From a virus: 25,508 nucleotides of DNA. Positions within the stretch are counted from its first letter, which is position 1, and each line of letters starts with the position of its first letter. Below, piece after piece: positions 1 to 9,153 of the stretch. The stretch is from IMG/VR virus record IMGVR_UViG_3300029448_000393, positions 1 through 25,508 of that record; one strand, given 5' to 3'. A program made the position numbers and the translations under genes. Under the pieces are notes generated by a model. That model saw only the letters and a list, made by a program, of their open reading frames with translations, was not told the origin of the DNA and made no database searches.

Positions 1-2427
1 TTAGATCCCAGAATGAAAGCAAGAATTGACGATCCATCGTATGAAGGTGGCTGTCTTAAGCTTAGAAACGCAGTTTTAACTTCGCAAGGCTCTGCTTTCC
101 GCAGACCAGGAACACTATTCGTTGACTCTCTATCAGCCTCAGACGTTGATGAGGTAAGGTTAGAGTCTTTTATATTTTCTGAAACACAAGAATACTTGTT
201 TTGTTTTGAAGTAGGCAAGTTAACTGTATATGAAATAAACAATACTACTGGAGCTACAACAAAAGTAGGATCTTCTGTTACTACATATACACTAGGATCA
301 TCAACACCAACACTTCCTATAACATCTTCTAATATAAGAGAGTTTACTTTTGCACAGCAAGGAGACACTTTTATTATATGTCACAATACATTTACTCCTA
401 TTATAATACAAAGAGCAAGTGCTACAAGTTTTACAGCTAAAGCTTTAACATTTAAAGTTTCTTCTAACAATGAGGAAACATATCAACCTTACACAAAGCT
501 GGCAGATAGTGACGTAACAATATTACCTAGCTCCAATATTGGATCAATTACACTAACTGCCAGTGAATCTATTTTTACATCAGAATGGGTAGGCGAGTCA
601 ATACAGTGGCATGGAAAGGAAATATTAATATCTGCTTATACTAGCGGAACTGTAGTAACTGGTACAGTTAAAGACAGACTGGAAATTGAATTAGGTCTTA
701 ATCCTTTCCGCTCTATATCTGGTACAAATACAGTAGAGATAACATTAGTTAATCATGGATTTGCAGCTGGAGATAAAATATCTTTAGAAGGATTTGCTGG
801 AGAACCTGGTCTTATCAATAGGTCTGGATTAAATGGTACATTCCAAATAGGTCGTATTGTTAATGATGATGCGTTTATGATTCAATCTACAACAACCACA
901 AACCAAACTGTTAGTCCATTTGGATTTTTCTTTACAGGAGCTTATACCGCAGCTGGAGGATTTGCTGTTGGTGGCGGAGCTATATCAGGATGGGCCACAT
1001 ACAATTCTGACAATGAAGTAGCTGGGTATACAGGAACTTCTGCTAATACAAACCCTAACGGCAATGGATCAAGAGACTTTGGTGGTGCTAGTATTAAGAT
1101 AACTGGTGCAGACTTACCTCCTTCTAGGTCATGGAAGGAACAAGCATTTGGAACTAGGAATAAATTTCCAAGAGCAATTACGTTTCATCAAAATAGATTA
1201 TGGTTTGGTGGTACAACCAGTCAACCTGATGCTTTATTTGCGTCACAATCTGGTGACTACTTTAATTTTGACGTAGGTACTGGAGCAGCAAATGATTCAA
1301 TACAAACTATACTAGCGTCTGACCAACTTAATGAAATAAACCATATTGTATCTAACAAAGGTTTATCTATATTTACAAGCGGTGGTGAGTTTGTTGTGTT
1401 ACAAGAAGCTGGTACACCATTAACACCAACTAACATACAAATAGAAAGGATAACAAGTTATGGATCAACCAGAGTATCTCCTTATATGTGTAATGGTAAT
1501 ACTTTTTTTGTCCAAAGAAATGGTAGGACTATACGAGCTGTTGAAACGTCAGGTCAAAATGCGTTTGTACCAGCAGACATTTCAATACGTTCTAGTCATC
1601 TTATTAACAACCCTATTGACTCTAGCTCTTTTAATGGCTCTAACACAAGACCAGAGGAGTTTATTTACTATGTTAACGCAGATGGAACTGTTGGAGTATT
1701 TCATACTGTTATAAGTGAAAGCATAGCTTCATGGGTACTATGGGATAATACAGATCAAACTCCAGGACAAAACGGTTATTTAAAAGCAGTTAAATCAATA
1801 TCATCTGTAAACGAACATTTGTTTTGGGTTACACAAAGAGAAGGTTTAGGAACACAAATAGAAAAATTTACTAACTTTGATGAGTCAGATATAACAAAAG
1901 AAAATTACTTAGATGATGCTGTTGCTGTTACTGTTTCAAGTAATCAAACTATATCTGGTATTCCTAGTCATTGGCATAACAGAACTGTTCATGTTATAAA
2001 AGATGATGGTAGTTACAGAGGTACTCAAACTGTATCAGCAACAGGAACTTTAGATCCAGTTGCATTAAATTTAAAGTATGAAACAAGTGAAGTTTTTGAT
2101 AGAGCATATATAGGGTATTCATATTTCTTGAACATAGAAACTATGCCAGTAGACTATGCTTACACAGGAGGTTCGTTGACTGGTGGTAGAAGAAGAATAG
2201 CCAGAGTAAACGTAGAAACAGAAGGATCGTTATCAATGTCAGTAAATGGTAAAGAACTATTTAACAGAACAACAGCAACAGGGTTAATACAACAAGATCC
2301 TAAAAGAGTTACTGGTAGGCAAGACTTTAGAGTATTAGGTTATTCTAAAGATCCAACAATAGTTATTAAACAAACACTACCAAACTCTTGTGGTGTGTTA
2401 CAGCTTAGTAGTGAGGTAACTATATAA
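1..2427 (+). CDS. T7 gp12-like tail tubular protein B / phage stabilisation protein (5' partial)
   Basis: Large structural protein of the tail tube or nozzle. In T7-like phages gp12 forms the distal nozzle through which DNA leaves. The N-terminus reads LDPRMKARIDD, then a YEGGC segment and FRRPGTLFV. This matches the conserved opening of tail tubular protein B/stabilisation proteins (SPRM-x-R-x-D, then N-x-x-x-x-x-QG and RRPGT). The four codons before the first ATG (position 13) are in frame and complete that motif, so the ATG at 13 is probably internal and the gene starts before base 1. The visible part is 808 codons, close to T7 gp12 (about 790 residues), so little is missing. The rest is rich in beta-type sequence, with HQNRLWFGG near residue 395, a common motif in this family. 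The stop overlaps the next start (TAATG), which suggests translational coupling to the core proteins. Confidence 0.85.
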   Translation, partial: LDPRMKARIDDPSYEGGCLKLRNAVLTSQGSAFRRPGTLFVDSLSASDVDEVRLESFIFSETQEYLFCFEVGKLTVYEINNTTGATTKVGSSVTTYTLGSSTPTLPITSSNIREFTFAQQGDTFIICHNTFTPIIIQRASATSFTAKALTFKVSSNNEETYQPYTKLADSDVTILPSSNIGSITLTASESIFTSEWVGESIQWHGKEILISAYTSGTVVTGTVKDRLEIELGLNPFRSISGTNTVEITLVNHGFAAGDKISLEGFAGEPGLINRSGLNGTFQIGRIVNDDAFMIQSTTTTNQTVSPFGFFFTGAYTAAGGFAVGGGAISGWATYNSDNEVAGYTGTSANTNPNGNGSRDFGGASIKITGADLPPSRSWKEQAFGTRNKFPRAITFHQNRLWFGGTTSQPDALFASQSGDYFNFDVGTGAANDSIQTILASDQLNEINHIVSNKGLSIFTSGGEFVVLQEAGTPLTPTNIQIERITSYGSTRVSPYMCNGNTFFVQRNGRTIRAVETSGQNAFVPADISIRSSHLINNPIDSSSFNGSNTRPEEFIYYVNADGTVGVFHTVISESIASWVLWDNTDQTPGQNGYLKAVKSISSVNEHLFWVTQREGLGTQIEKFTNFDESDITKENYLDDAVAVTVSSNQTISGIPSHWHNRTVHVIKDDGSYRGTQTVSATGTLDPVALNLKYETSEVFDRAYIGYSYFLNIETMPVDYAYTGGSLTGGRRRIARVNVETEGSLSMSVNGKELFNRTTATGLIQQDPKRVTGRQDFRVLGYSKDPTIVIKQTLPNSCGVLQLSSEVTI

Positions 2428-2867
2428 TGGCAATAGATATATTAACAGCAGTATTAATTGGATCAAGCACAGGGTTACAAGCTTTAGGAGCTTATACATC
2501 TGGTAAAGCAGCACAACAATCTCATAAAGCTAAAGCACAAGAATTAAAAATAGCTAACGAAATAGATTTAATAAACGCATTAGCTACTGAAAATGCAACA
2601 ATTCAAGCACTAAATGACAACACAGCTTTGAACTTAGCAAGTACATCTGGTGGTGAATCTGCCATGGCATTTATAGAAGATCAATCAAGAACAACAGCTA
2701 TTGATGTTAAAAGATTAAAAACTAATACATTATTAAATAGAGACTCAAAAAGAAGATCTATTAGGTCACAGTATCAAGCTGGTAGCATGGCTAGAAAAGG
2801 ATCACTATTAGAAATTGGAACAGCTTTAGTTGGTGGTGGCATTGATTATAAAACATTGGGTAAATAA
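2427..2867 (+). CDS. T7 gp14-like internal virion protein (putative)
   Basis: A 146-residue protein in the position of T7 gp14, the small ejection protein that in T7 inserts in the host outer membrane. A hydrophobic, Gly/Ala-rich N-terminal stretch (about residues 5-25) could be a membrane-inserting helix. It is followed by a long Ala/Lys/Gln-rich helical region that probably forms a coiled coil. This build is usual for small podovirus core proteins, and the length is somewhat below T7 gp14 (196 residues). The ATG overlaps the upstream stop by one base and a GAGGT sequence lies about 9 bases before it. The next gene starts directly after its stop. The assignment rests on gene order (gp12-14-15-16) and overall build rather than a diagnostic motif. 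Confidence 0.6.
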   Translation: MAIDILTAVLIGSSTGLQALGAYTSGKAAQQSHKAKAQELKIANEIDLINALATENATIQALNDNTALNLASTSGGESAMAFIEDQSRTTAIDVKRLKTNTLLNRDSKRRSIRSQYQAGSMARKGSLLEIGTALVGGGIDYKTLGK

Positions 2868-5228
2868 ATGGCTTTAAAAAAAGTAACAAGTTTAACAAGT
2901 TCAATAGGCAACATTAGTGTTGGAACAAGTGATATAGGCTCGACTGCTTCTGCAAGTTATTTTGGTTCTGCTGTATCAAATGCTGGTAAAAGTTTACAAC
3001 AAAAAGTTAGACAAAGTATTGCTACTCAAAACAGTTTTGAATCTGATCCAGAATACAAAAGATTTAAAAGTAAAAATACTATATTAAGCCAAGTTAATAC
3101 TGCAGATGGGATAGCAAAACAAATAGAAAATTGGAATAATCAAATAACATATGCACAAGAATCTGGTAATGAAGATATGCTTAAAAGATCTATTAGTGAT
3201 TTTGAAGCACAAAAAGAAGTTTTTGCTGCAAGAGAAACTAATGCTCTTCAAAATACAGCAATAGCTAACATTACTAATAACGCTGTATCAAGAATAATGA
3301 ATCAAGAAGAAATTTTAAATAAAGATCCAGGATTATTTTTTACAGCTTTAGAAACAGAAGGTTTAGACTTTGGTCTTTTATACTCTAATAAAGAATTAAA
3401 AGAAGCTTTAGCTTTAAATGATGAACAATATGATGATTGGCTTCTAACTAAAGCAGCAAGAGATCTTGATAAAACATTAAATAATAAAAGAATAGCATCT
3501 TTAAAAAAATACAATGAAAATCAAGAAAAAATACAAATGAATGAAAATAAAAACAATTTTAAAATACAGCTACCTGATTATTTTAAAGGAAAATTAGATG
3601 AAGAAGCATCAGTTACAAACAATTTACAAAATTTAAAACAAGCTTATATTGATACAGTAGAAGGCAACGGAATCTATAGGCCAGAAACTCATGGAACTCT
3701 TGATATAACAACTTTAGATAGAGAATATGGTTCACAATTATCTGATCTTATTGTTAGCTATGCTACTAGATCAGAAAAACCAGAAGAAGCTTATAATATA
3801 ATTACTAATTTCTTAGAAGAAAGAGAAGGAAGTATAAATTTAAACGGTCAAGATATTACATATAAAGAATTTACAGAATTTCTACCAGAAAATGTTGAAG
3901 AATCTTTAATAGCTGATATTAAAAATAATGTAAGTGTTGCTCAAGGTAACTACTTAAAAAATAAACAAAATGAAATTATGACTAGTGGCGAAAATGCAAA
4001 TAGAAATGCTTTGAGTTATAGTGTTGTAGATGCAAGAACAAAAGAACATTTAGAAAAATTACAAGTTTTAATTGCTGAATCAAATCTTCCTACTGAGCAA
4101 GTTATGATGGAAATAACAAATATAATAACATCAACAAAAGTTGGTGATTTTTCTACTATGGGTGTTGTTACTGAATCTATAGCTAGTTTTATAATTGAAA
4201 AAGCTTTAAGTGGTACTGCAGAAGATTTTAACGCAACAATGGGATTACTTCAAAGCTCAATGAGATTTTCAAGGCAACAAGGTGTAGAATGGAATTTTGC
4301 ATCTGTTGGCAATGATGGAAAAATACCAGCTGATATAAAAAAATTACAAGATATTTTTTACAAATGGAATCAATCATCCTTTGTTGATACAGCTGGTGTT
4401 GGTAATGATTTGGCAAATGTTTTTTCTGAAATAAAAATGGGCGATTATCGTATTAATGTTTTTAATCCTGAGCTTGGCGACACAGGAATGGGAAGGATTG
4501 CATCAAGTGCAGTAGAAACAATATATGATGATTATGAAAATAAACTTTTAAAAATGACTACTGATAGATTTTTTGGTCCTAATTTTGAAAAATTAAGAAC
4601 AGATTTAAGTACTGAAGAATTTAGAAATCTTATTAGAACTAACTCAAAATTAAATGGCTACATAAAAGAACAAGTAGAATACAGATTAAAAAATAATATT
4701 CATGCAGACTCACCTAGTGAAATAATAGATAAAGTTGTAAACGATATAGAAAACAATTTTGTTTTTGCTAGTGTTGCATCTGGAGGATTTATTACTAAAC
4801 AAGAAGCTACATACATGAATACTTTAAATTTTGAAGAAGATATAAAAGATTTAAAATTACAATTAGATAATAGAGTTTTAAATAATATAGTTTACACAGA
4901 TGATAATGATAGATCAGCAACACTAAGAAAAGAAGATTTTGAATTAGGTAAAAATATATTTATAGAAACATTTGCAGAAGGAATTGATAGTAGTACTGGA
5001 GAGGTTATTTATGAATTTGTCTACACTTATTCTCAAAATAGTGGTGGAATGAGTATGCCAATTAAAGATAGCGATGGTTTAATAATTGTAAGTGAAGCAA
5101 GACTTCCAAAACAAGATACGTCAAATTTAACTATTGATGAACTTAATGAAAGAAAAAAAAGAAATGACTCAAGCGAAATAAATGTAACAGGAAGTGCTAT
5201 TAATCCTGCTGGATTTGGAAACTTTTAA
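2868..5228 (+). CDS. T7 gp15-like internal virion protein (putative)
   Basis: A 786-residue protein, almost entirely predictable as helical, rich in Asn, Lys, Glu and Ile, with no signal peptide or obvious membrane segment. T7 gp15 is about 750 residues and forms the periplasmic part of the DNA-ejection conduit with gp16. Size, position between a gp14-like and a gp16-like gene and helical content are the grounds for this call. A Ser/Gly-rich start (residues 8-45) precedes the helical body, and the C-terminus is Asn/Ser/Gly-rich and probably flexible. Its ATG follows the upstream TAA with no gap, and its own stop overlaps the next ATG by one base, so the four structural genes read as one coupled block. 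I recognise no enzymatic motif. Confidence 0.6.
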   Translation: MALKKVTSLTSSIGNISVGTSDIGSTASASYFGSAVSNAGKSLQQKVRQSIATQNSFESDPEYKRFKSKNTILSQVNTADGIAKQIENWNNQITYAQESGNEDMLKRSISDFEAQKEVFAARETNALQNTAIANITNNAVSRIMNQEEILNKDPGLFFTALETEGLDFGLLYSNKELKEALALNDEQYDDWLLTKAARDLDKTLNNKRIASLKKYNENQEKIQMNENKNNFKIQLPDYFKGKLDEEASVTNNLQNLKQAYIDTVEGNGIYRPETHGTLDITTLDREYGSQLSDLIVSYATRSEKPEEAYNIITNFLEEREGSINLNGQDITYKEFTEFLPENVEESLIADIKNNVSVAQGNYLKNKQNEIMTSGENANRNALSYSVVDARTKEHLEKLQVLIAESNLPTEQVMMEITNIITSTKVGDFSTMGVVTESIASFIIEKALSGTAEDFNATMGLLQSSMRFSRQQGVEWNFASVGNDGKIPADIKKLQDIFYKWNQSSFVDTAGVGNDLANVFSEIKMGDYRINVFNPELGDTGMGRIASSAVETIYDDYENKLLKMTTDRFFGPNFEKLRTDLSTEEFRNLIRTNSKLNGYIKEQVEYRLKNNIHADSPSEIIDKVVNDIENNFVFASVASGGFITKQEATYMNTLNFEEDIKDLKLQLDNRVLNNIVYTDDNDRSATLRKEDFELGKNIFIETFAEGIDSSTGEVIYEFVYTYSQNSGGMSMPIKDSDGLIIVSEARLPKQDTSNLTIDELNERKKRNDSSEINVTGSAINPAGFGNF

Positions 5229-8200
5229 TGGCAATAATTGATAACAATAAAGAAAGAAACATAATATATACTAACGCTGATAGAAATGATAATTCTGTTT
5301 ATAGTGCTAGAGAATATGATGAATCTAATTTTTTTGAAAATTTGTCAGATGTTTTTGAAAATCATTTTTGGGATGAACAATTTACAGAATTTAAAGCTTT
5401 AGGAAATACTGATCCTAATTTTAATTTTGGAGAATCTGTTTCTGAACTTTATCCTGACCTAGTAAACAATGATAGTTTTATAGAAAATTTAAGTAGAGCT
5501 AATAGTGTAGATCAGTTAAAGGTTCGTGGAGATAACATAAGAAGTAATTTACAATCAAAACAAAATCTAAGTCATGCAAATTTTGGCTATCATTTAATGA
5601 TGGATATGTTGGCTTATACAGTTTCAGATCCTTTAATGCTTACTCCTATTGGTGCTAGAAAATGGGCGTATCAACCATTAAAAAGCACTTGGTATAAATA
5701 TGGTGCAACAGGCATGGCAACAATAGCACCTTATGAATTTGCTAGAGTAAGTGCTAATCCTATTATAGATCCAAAAGAAGCTTTATATACAATACCTACA
5801 GCTGGTGTTTTAATGAGTGCTGTTGGCCCAGCATTAGGTAGAATTTTTAAAGGTGTATTAGACGATAAAGCTGTAAAAGAAATAGTTGAAGATACTAAAT
5901 GGCAAAAACCTTTTGATAATAATGATTATCTTTCTTTAAAATTTAGAGCAAAAGATTTAGATGACAACAATATTATTATTAAAAACAAAAATGGTATTCC
6001 TATAAGAGAACCAAAACCAACAGAAGAACCATTATCTGTTCCATTAGGTGGATCTGGTTATCAAGCTACAAGAAAAGTTTTAACAAAACCATATGGGTTA
6101 GATCAAAGTGAATACGATCTTATAAAAGATATTGGTTTACTTTGGAGTAATAATAAATCTTTTATGTCATCTGTAAGTAACAATGATATTAATTTTGTAT
6201 TAGATATAGCTGATGAAATAGCATCAGATATGTCAACAATGATGGCTTCTAATCTAACAAGATCAACTCCAGCAAGTGTTGACACATTGTATAAACGCAA
6301 CTGGTATTCTAGTATGTATGATGCAAGAGCTGCAATAGATAACGGGTGGGCAAAAATAATTAATTTGCCAGGTCGTGTTGAAGGATCTCCAGATGTCTCA
6401 CAAACATTTCAAGGGTTAAATAGAAAAGTAAGTGCAGCTGATATGTCAGATTGGAGAGCTAGAAAAACAAAAGGTTTTTTAGGTACAAAACAAAAAATAA
6501 GCAAAAAGAAATTTCAAAGATTAGTAGCTACAGAAATATTAAGACCAAACAAAAAAAGTCACCCAGCAGTTAAAGAAGCAGCAAAAGAAATAACAAAAAT
6601 TTATGAAAAATTTGGTAAAGCTATTGATGAAGCTGGATTAAGTTATGGAGAACAAAATATAAAAAGAAGCATTGATAGATTAACTAAAAGATTAGAAAGA
6701 CTTGAAGAAGTAAAGCTTAACAAATATACAAACAAAGATATTAAAACAAGAATAAAAGATACTAAAGAAGAAATAGCTACATTAAAAAGTGAACTTGATG
6801 AATTAAAGTTAAGACCTTTTGGATCAACTAAGACATCAAAAAATTATTTTCCATTATTTTGGAACGTTTCAAAAATAAGAAGAAATAAAGAAGAAGTAAT
6901 AAGATTATTAACAAATGAGTTTCAAAGAGAAATGCCGTCTGGTGCAAAAAAAAGAGCAACTGAAACTGTTAACAGAATGATAAGAGAAGAAGGTCACTTT
7001 GAAGGAACTAGCATGACTGGAAAAAGTATGACAAATTTAATGTCAAGAAAATTAGACATTAAAGACGATTGGTTTTTAAAATATATAGAACTTGATACCG
7101 AAATAGTAATAAGAAACTACATAAAAAGAATGGGTACTCATATTGAAATGGCAAAATTAGGAGATGGAGACAGACGGCTTACAAATAAATTAGATGGCAT
7201 TAAAGAAAAATTTGGCAATATGAGAAAAAGTATAAACGATAACAAAAGTTTATCTGTAGCTGAAAGAAAAAAATTAACAGATGAATTAGATATTCAAGAA
7301 TATCAAGTATTAGATTCAGTAGAAACTTTAAGAGATAGAGTGTTAGGAACATTTGTTTCTGGAGAACAAATACATTCATATAGTGCAAGGTCTGCAAGAG
7401 TTTTAAAAAACATGGGAGTTTTAGCTCTTGCTGGTAAATTTACTATTAACTCTACTGCTGATTTAGGAACTTTAGCATTACATTATAATATGAAAAATAG
7501 TTTTGGAACAATGTTTCAAAGAATGTTAGGTCCTCAAAACAATCCAGCAATAGGGCAAGTATTTCAATCAGGAAAAAGAGATGCAAAATTATTTGGATCT
7601 GCTTTTGATACAGTAATGCATAGTGCAAACGCAAGAATGATGGAGTTTGATGGTGTAATTCCTGGTCAAAATACTAGGTTTGAAAGTTTTTTAGAAGATA
7701 ATGCTAACAGAATGTTTAAGTTTAATATGCTTAATTATTGGACAACTATGAATAAAGAACTTGCTACTGTTTTATCTGTAGACACAATTATAAAAGATTC
7801 TGTTAGACTTGCTGGTTTATATAAAAAAAATGGAAACACAATTACTAATGATGTTGCTAACGATTGGGTAAGATTAAGATCTCAAGGTTTAAAAGATAGC
7901 GATATACTTAGTATTGGAAATAATACAGGTGGTGTAAAATGGAAAAGAGTAGAGTTTAAATCTAATAAAGTTTTAGAAGAACATAAAGAAATTGGTTGGA
8001 TAGAAACATCAGCAAAAATGACAGAAGATGATTACAAATATGTTGCTGATACTGATGGTTGGACAAATACAGGCATAGCAGAAAGATTTGGTACAGCTGT
8101 TCATACTGATGTTAATATGTCTGTTATGACTCCAAGTATTGCAACAAGACCGGGATGGCTTGATGGTATGTGGAAAGGAGTACCTCATAGTAAAAAATTT

Positions 8201-9112
8201 GCAAAAGAAAAAAAGAAAGCTCAAGAAAATATTAATAGATTAACATCAAATGTTCAAACAAATTTAGGTAGATTAAGAAAATTAGGAATAGAATTAGACA
8301 ATCATGGATCACCAGATAAGTATTATAAATTTTTAAAAGAATTAGTAGATCATAAAAATCCAAATGTTCAAAAAATAGCAAATGATTTACAAAATCAATT
8401 TAAAGAAATAGATAATTTTAAAGATAGATACACAACAATATCAAGAAAATACAAGCCATTACTTTCTTTATTTTTCCAGTTTAGAACTTTTGGTATATCT
8501 GCTGCATCAAAAATTACTTTACCAACAATTCAAGGAAGAGCAAGATACCCAATGCAAGGAGCTTTAGCTTTAGTTACTTTAGCTTATTTTTCACAATATG
8601 CAAAAAACCCACAATCATTTTTAAATAAAGATTTTGGAGAACAATTTTTAACAGCTATGGAATATTCTGGTATGTCTAATTGGCTTGTTGATTTTAATAA
8701 CACTATGGAAACTTTAACAGAAGCCTTGGGAAATCAAGGAATAGGCCCAGAAGGTGGTATTGGAATAAGACCAGCTTTTAATATGGATGAGAAATATACA
8801 TATGATAGCGATGAAGATGCATTAGGATCTTTAGCTGGAACTCCTTTTGTTGTTCCTTTAAATATTTTACAAGCAATAACAGGACAAACTTTAGGTGGTG
8901 GATCATTATCTGATAGAGAAAGAATTAAGATGCTTTACAGAATACTTCCTTTTAATAATTTATTTTTATTAGATTTACCTTTTAATTTACCTGGTAGTAC
9001 AGATCTTTTAGATGCTGGAATAACTGCTATAGGTGGAAATAATGTAGATAACGATTCTAAAAAGAAAAGATTGCAAAGGAAAAGAAGAAATAGATCAATT
9101 TTCTCTAATTAA
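5228..9112 (+). CDS. T7 gp16-like large internal virion / DNA-ejection protein (putative)
   Basis: A 1294-residue protein, close to T7 gp16 (1318 residues), the largest core protein, which is ejected into the cell to span the envelope. I do not see the lytic transglycosylase catalytic motif that T7 gp16 carries at its N-terminus, so the peptidoglycan-cutting activity may be absent or supplied elsewhere. Visible features: a hydrophobic patch near residues 190-213, a charged heptad-rich coiled coil around 475-535, and a hydrophobic segment near 1107-1126 (PMQGALALVTLAYFSQYA) followed by Gly-rich sequence. The extreme C-terminus is strongly basic (KKKRLQRKRRNR). The ATG overlaps the upstream stop (TTAATGG). 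A 41-base gap separates it from the fibre gene, the first gap in the block. Assignment is by order and size. Confidence 0.6.
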   Translation: MAIIDNNKERNIIYTNADRNDNSVYSAREYDESNFFENLSDVFENHFWDEQFTEFKALGNTDPNFNFGESVSELYPDLVNNDSFIENLSRANSVDQLKVRGDNIRSNLQSKQNLSHANFGYHLMMDMLAYTVSDPLMLTPIGARKWAYQPLKSTWYKYGATGMATIAPYEFARVSANPIIDPKEALYTIPTAGVLMSAVGPALGRIFKGVLDDKAVKEIVEDTKWQKPFDNNDYLSLKFRAKDLDDNNIIIKNKNGIPIREPKPTEEPLSVPLGGSGYQATRKVLTKPYGLDQSEYDLIKDIGLLWSNNKSFMSSVSNNDINFVLDIADEIASDMSTMMASNLTRSTPASVDTLYKRNWYSSMYDARAAIDNGWAKIINLPGRVEGSPDVSQTFQGLNRKVSAADMSDWRARKTKGFLGTKQKISKKKFQRLVATEILRPNKKSHPAVKEAAKEITKIYEKFGKAIDEAGLSYGEQNIKRSIDRLTKRLERLEEVKLNKYTNKDIKTRIKDTKEEIATLKSELDELKLRPFGSTKTSKNYFPLFWNVSKIRRNKEEVIRLLTNEFQREMPSGAKKRATETVNRMIREEGHFEGTSMTGKSMTNLMSRKLDIKDDWFLKYIELDTEIVIRNYIKRMGTHIEMAKLGDGDRRLTNKLDGIKEKFGNMRKSINDNKSLSVAERKKLTDELDIQEYQVLDSVETLRDRVLGTFVSGEQIHSYSARSARVLKNMGVLALAGKFTINSTADLGTLALHYNMKNSFGTMFQRMLGPQNNPAIGQVFQSGKRDAKLFGSAFDTVMHSANARMMEFDGVIPGQNTRFESFLEDNANRMFKFNMLNYWTTMNKELATVLSVDTIIKDSVRLAGLYKKNGNTITNDVANDWVRLRSQGLKDSDILSIGNNTGGVKWKRVEFKSNKVLEEHKEIGWIETSAKMTEDDYKYVADTDGWTNTGIAERFGTAVHTDVNMSVMTPSIATRPGWLDGMWKGVPHSKKFAKEKKKAQENINRLTSNVQTNLGRLRKLGIELDNHGSPDKYYKFLKELVDHKNPNVQKIANDLQNQFKEIDNFKDRYTTISRKYKPLLSLFFQFRTFGISAASKITLPTIQGRARYPMQGALALVTLAYFSQYAKNPQSFLNKDFGEQFLTAMEYSGMSNWLVDFNNTMETLTEALGNQGIGPEGGIGIRPAFNMDEKYTYDSDEDALGSLAGTPFVVPLNILQAITGQTLGGGSLSDRERIKMLYRILPFNNLFLLDLPFNLPGSTDLLDAGITAIGGNNVDNDSKKKRLQRKRRNRSIFSN

Positions 9113-9153
9113 GTGCGTTGCGTATTAACTAACAATAAGGAAAGTAAGACATT

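Noticed and set aside
1460-1714. 84-codon + strand frame inside the gp12-like gene
   Set aside because: Shadow frame with no ribosome site, wholly contained in a well supported gene.
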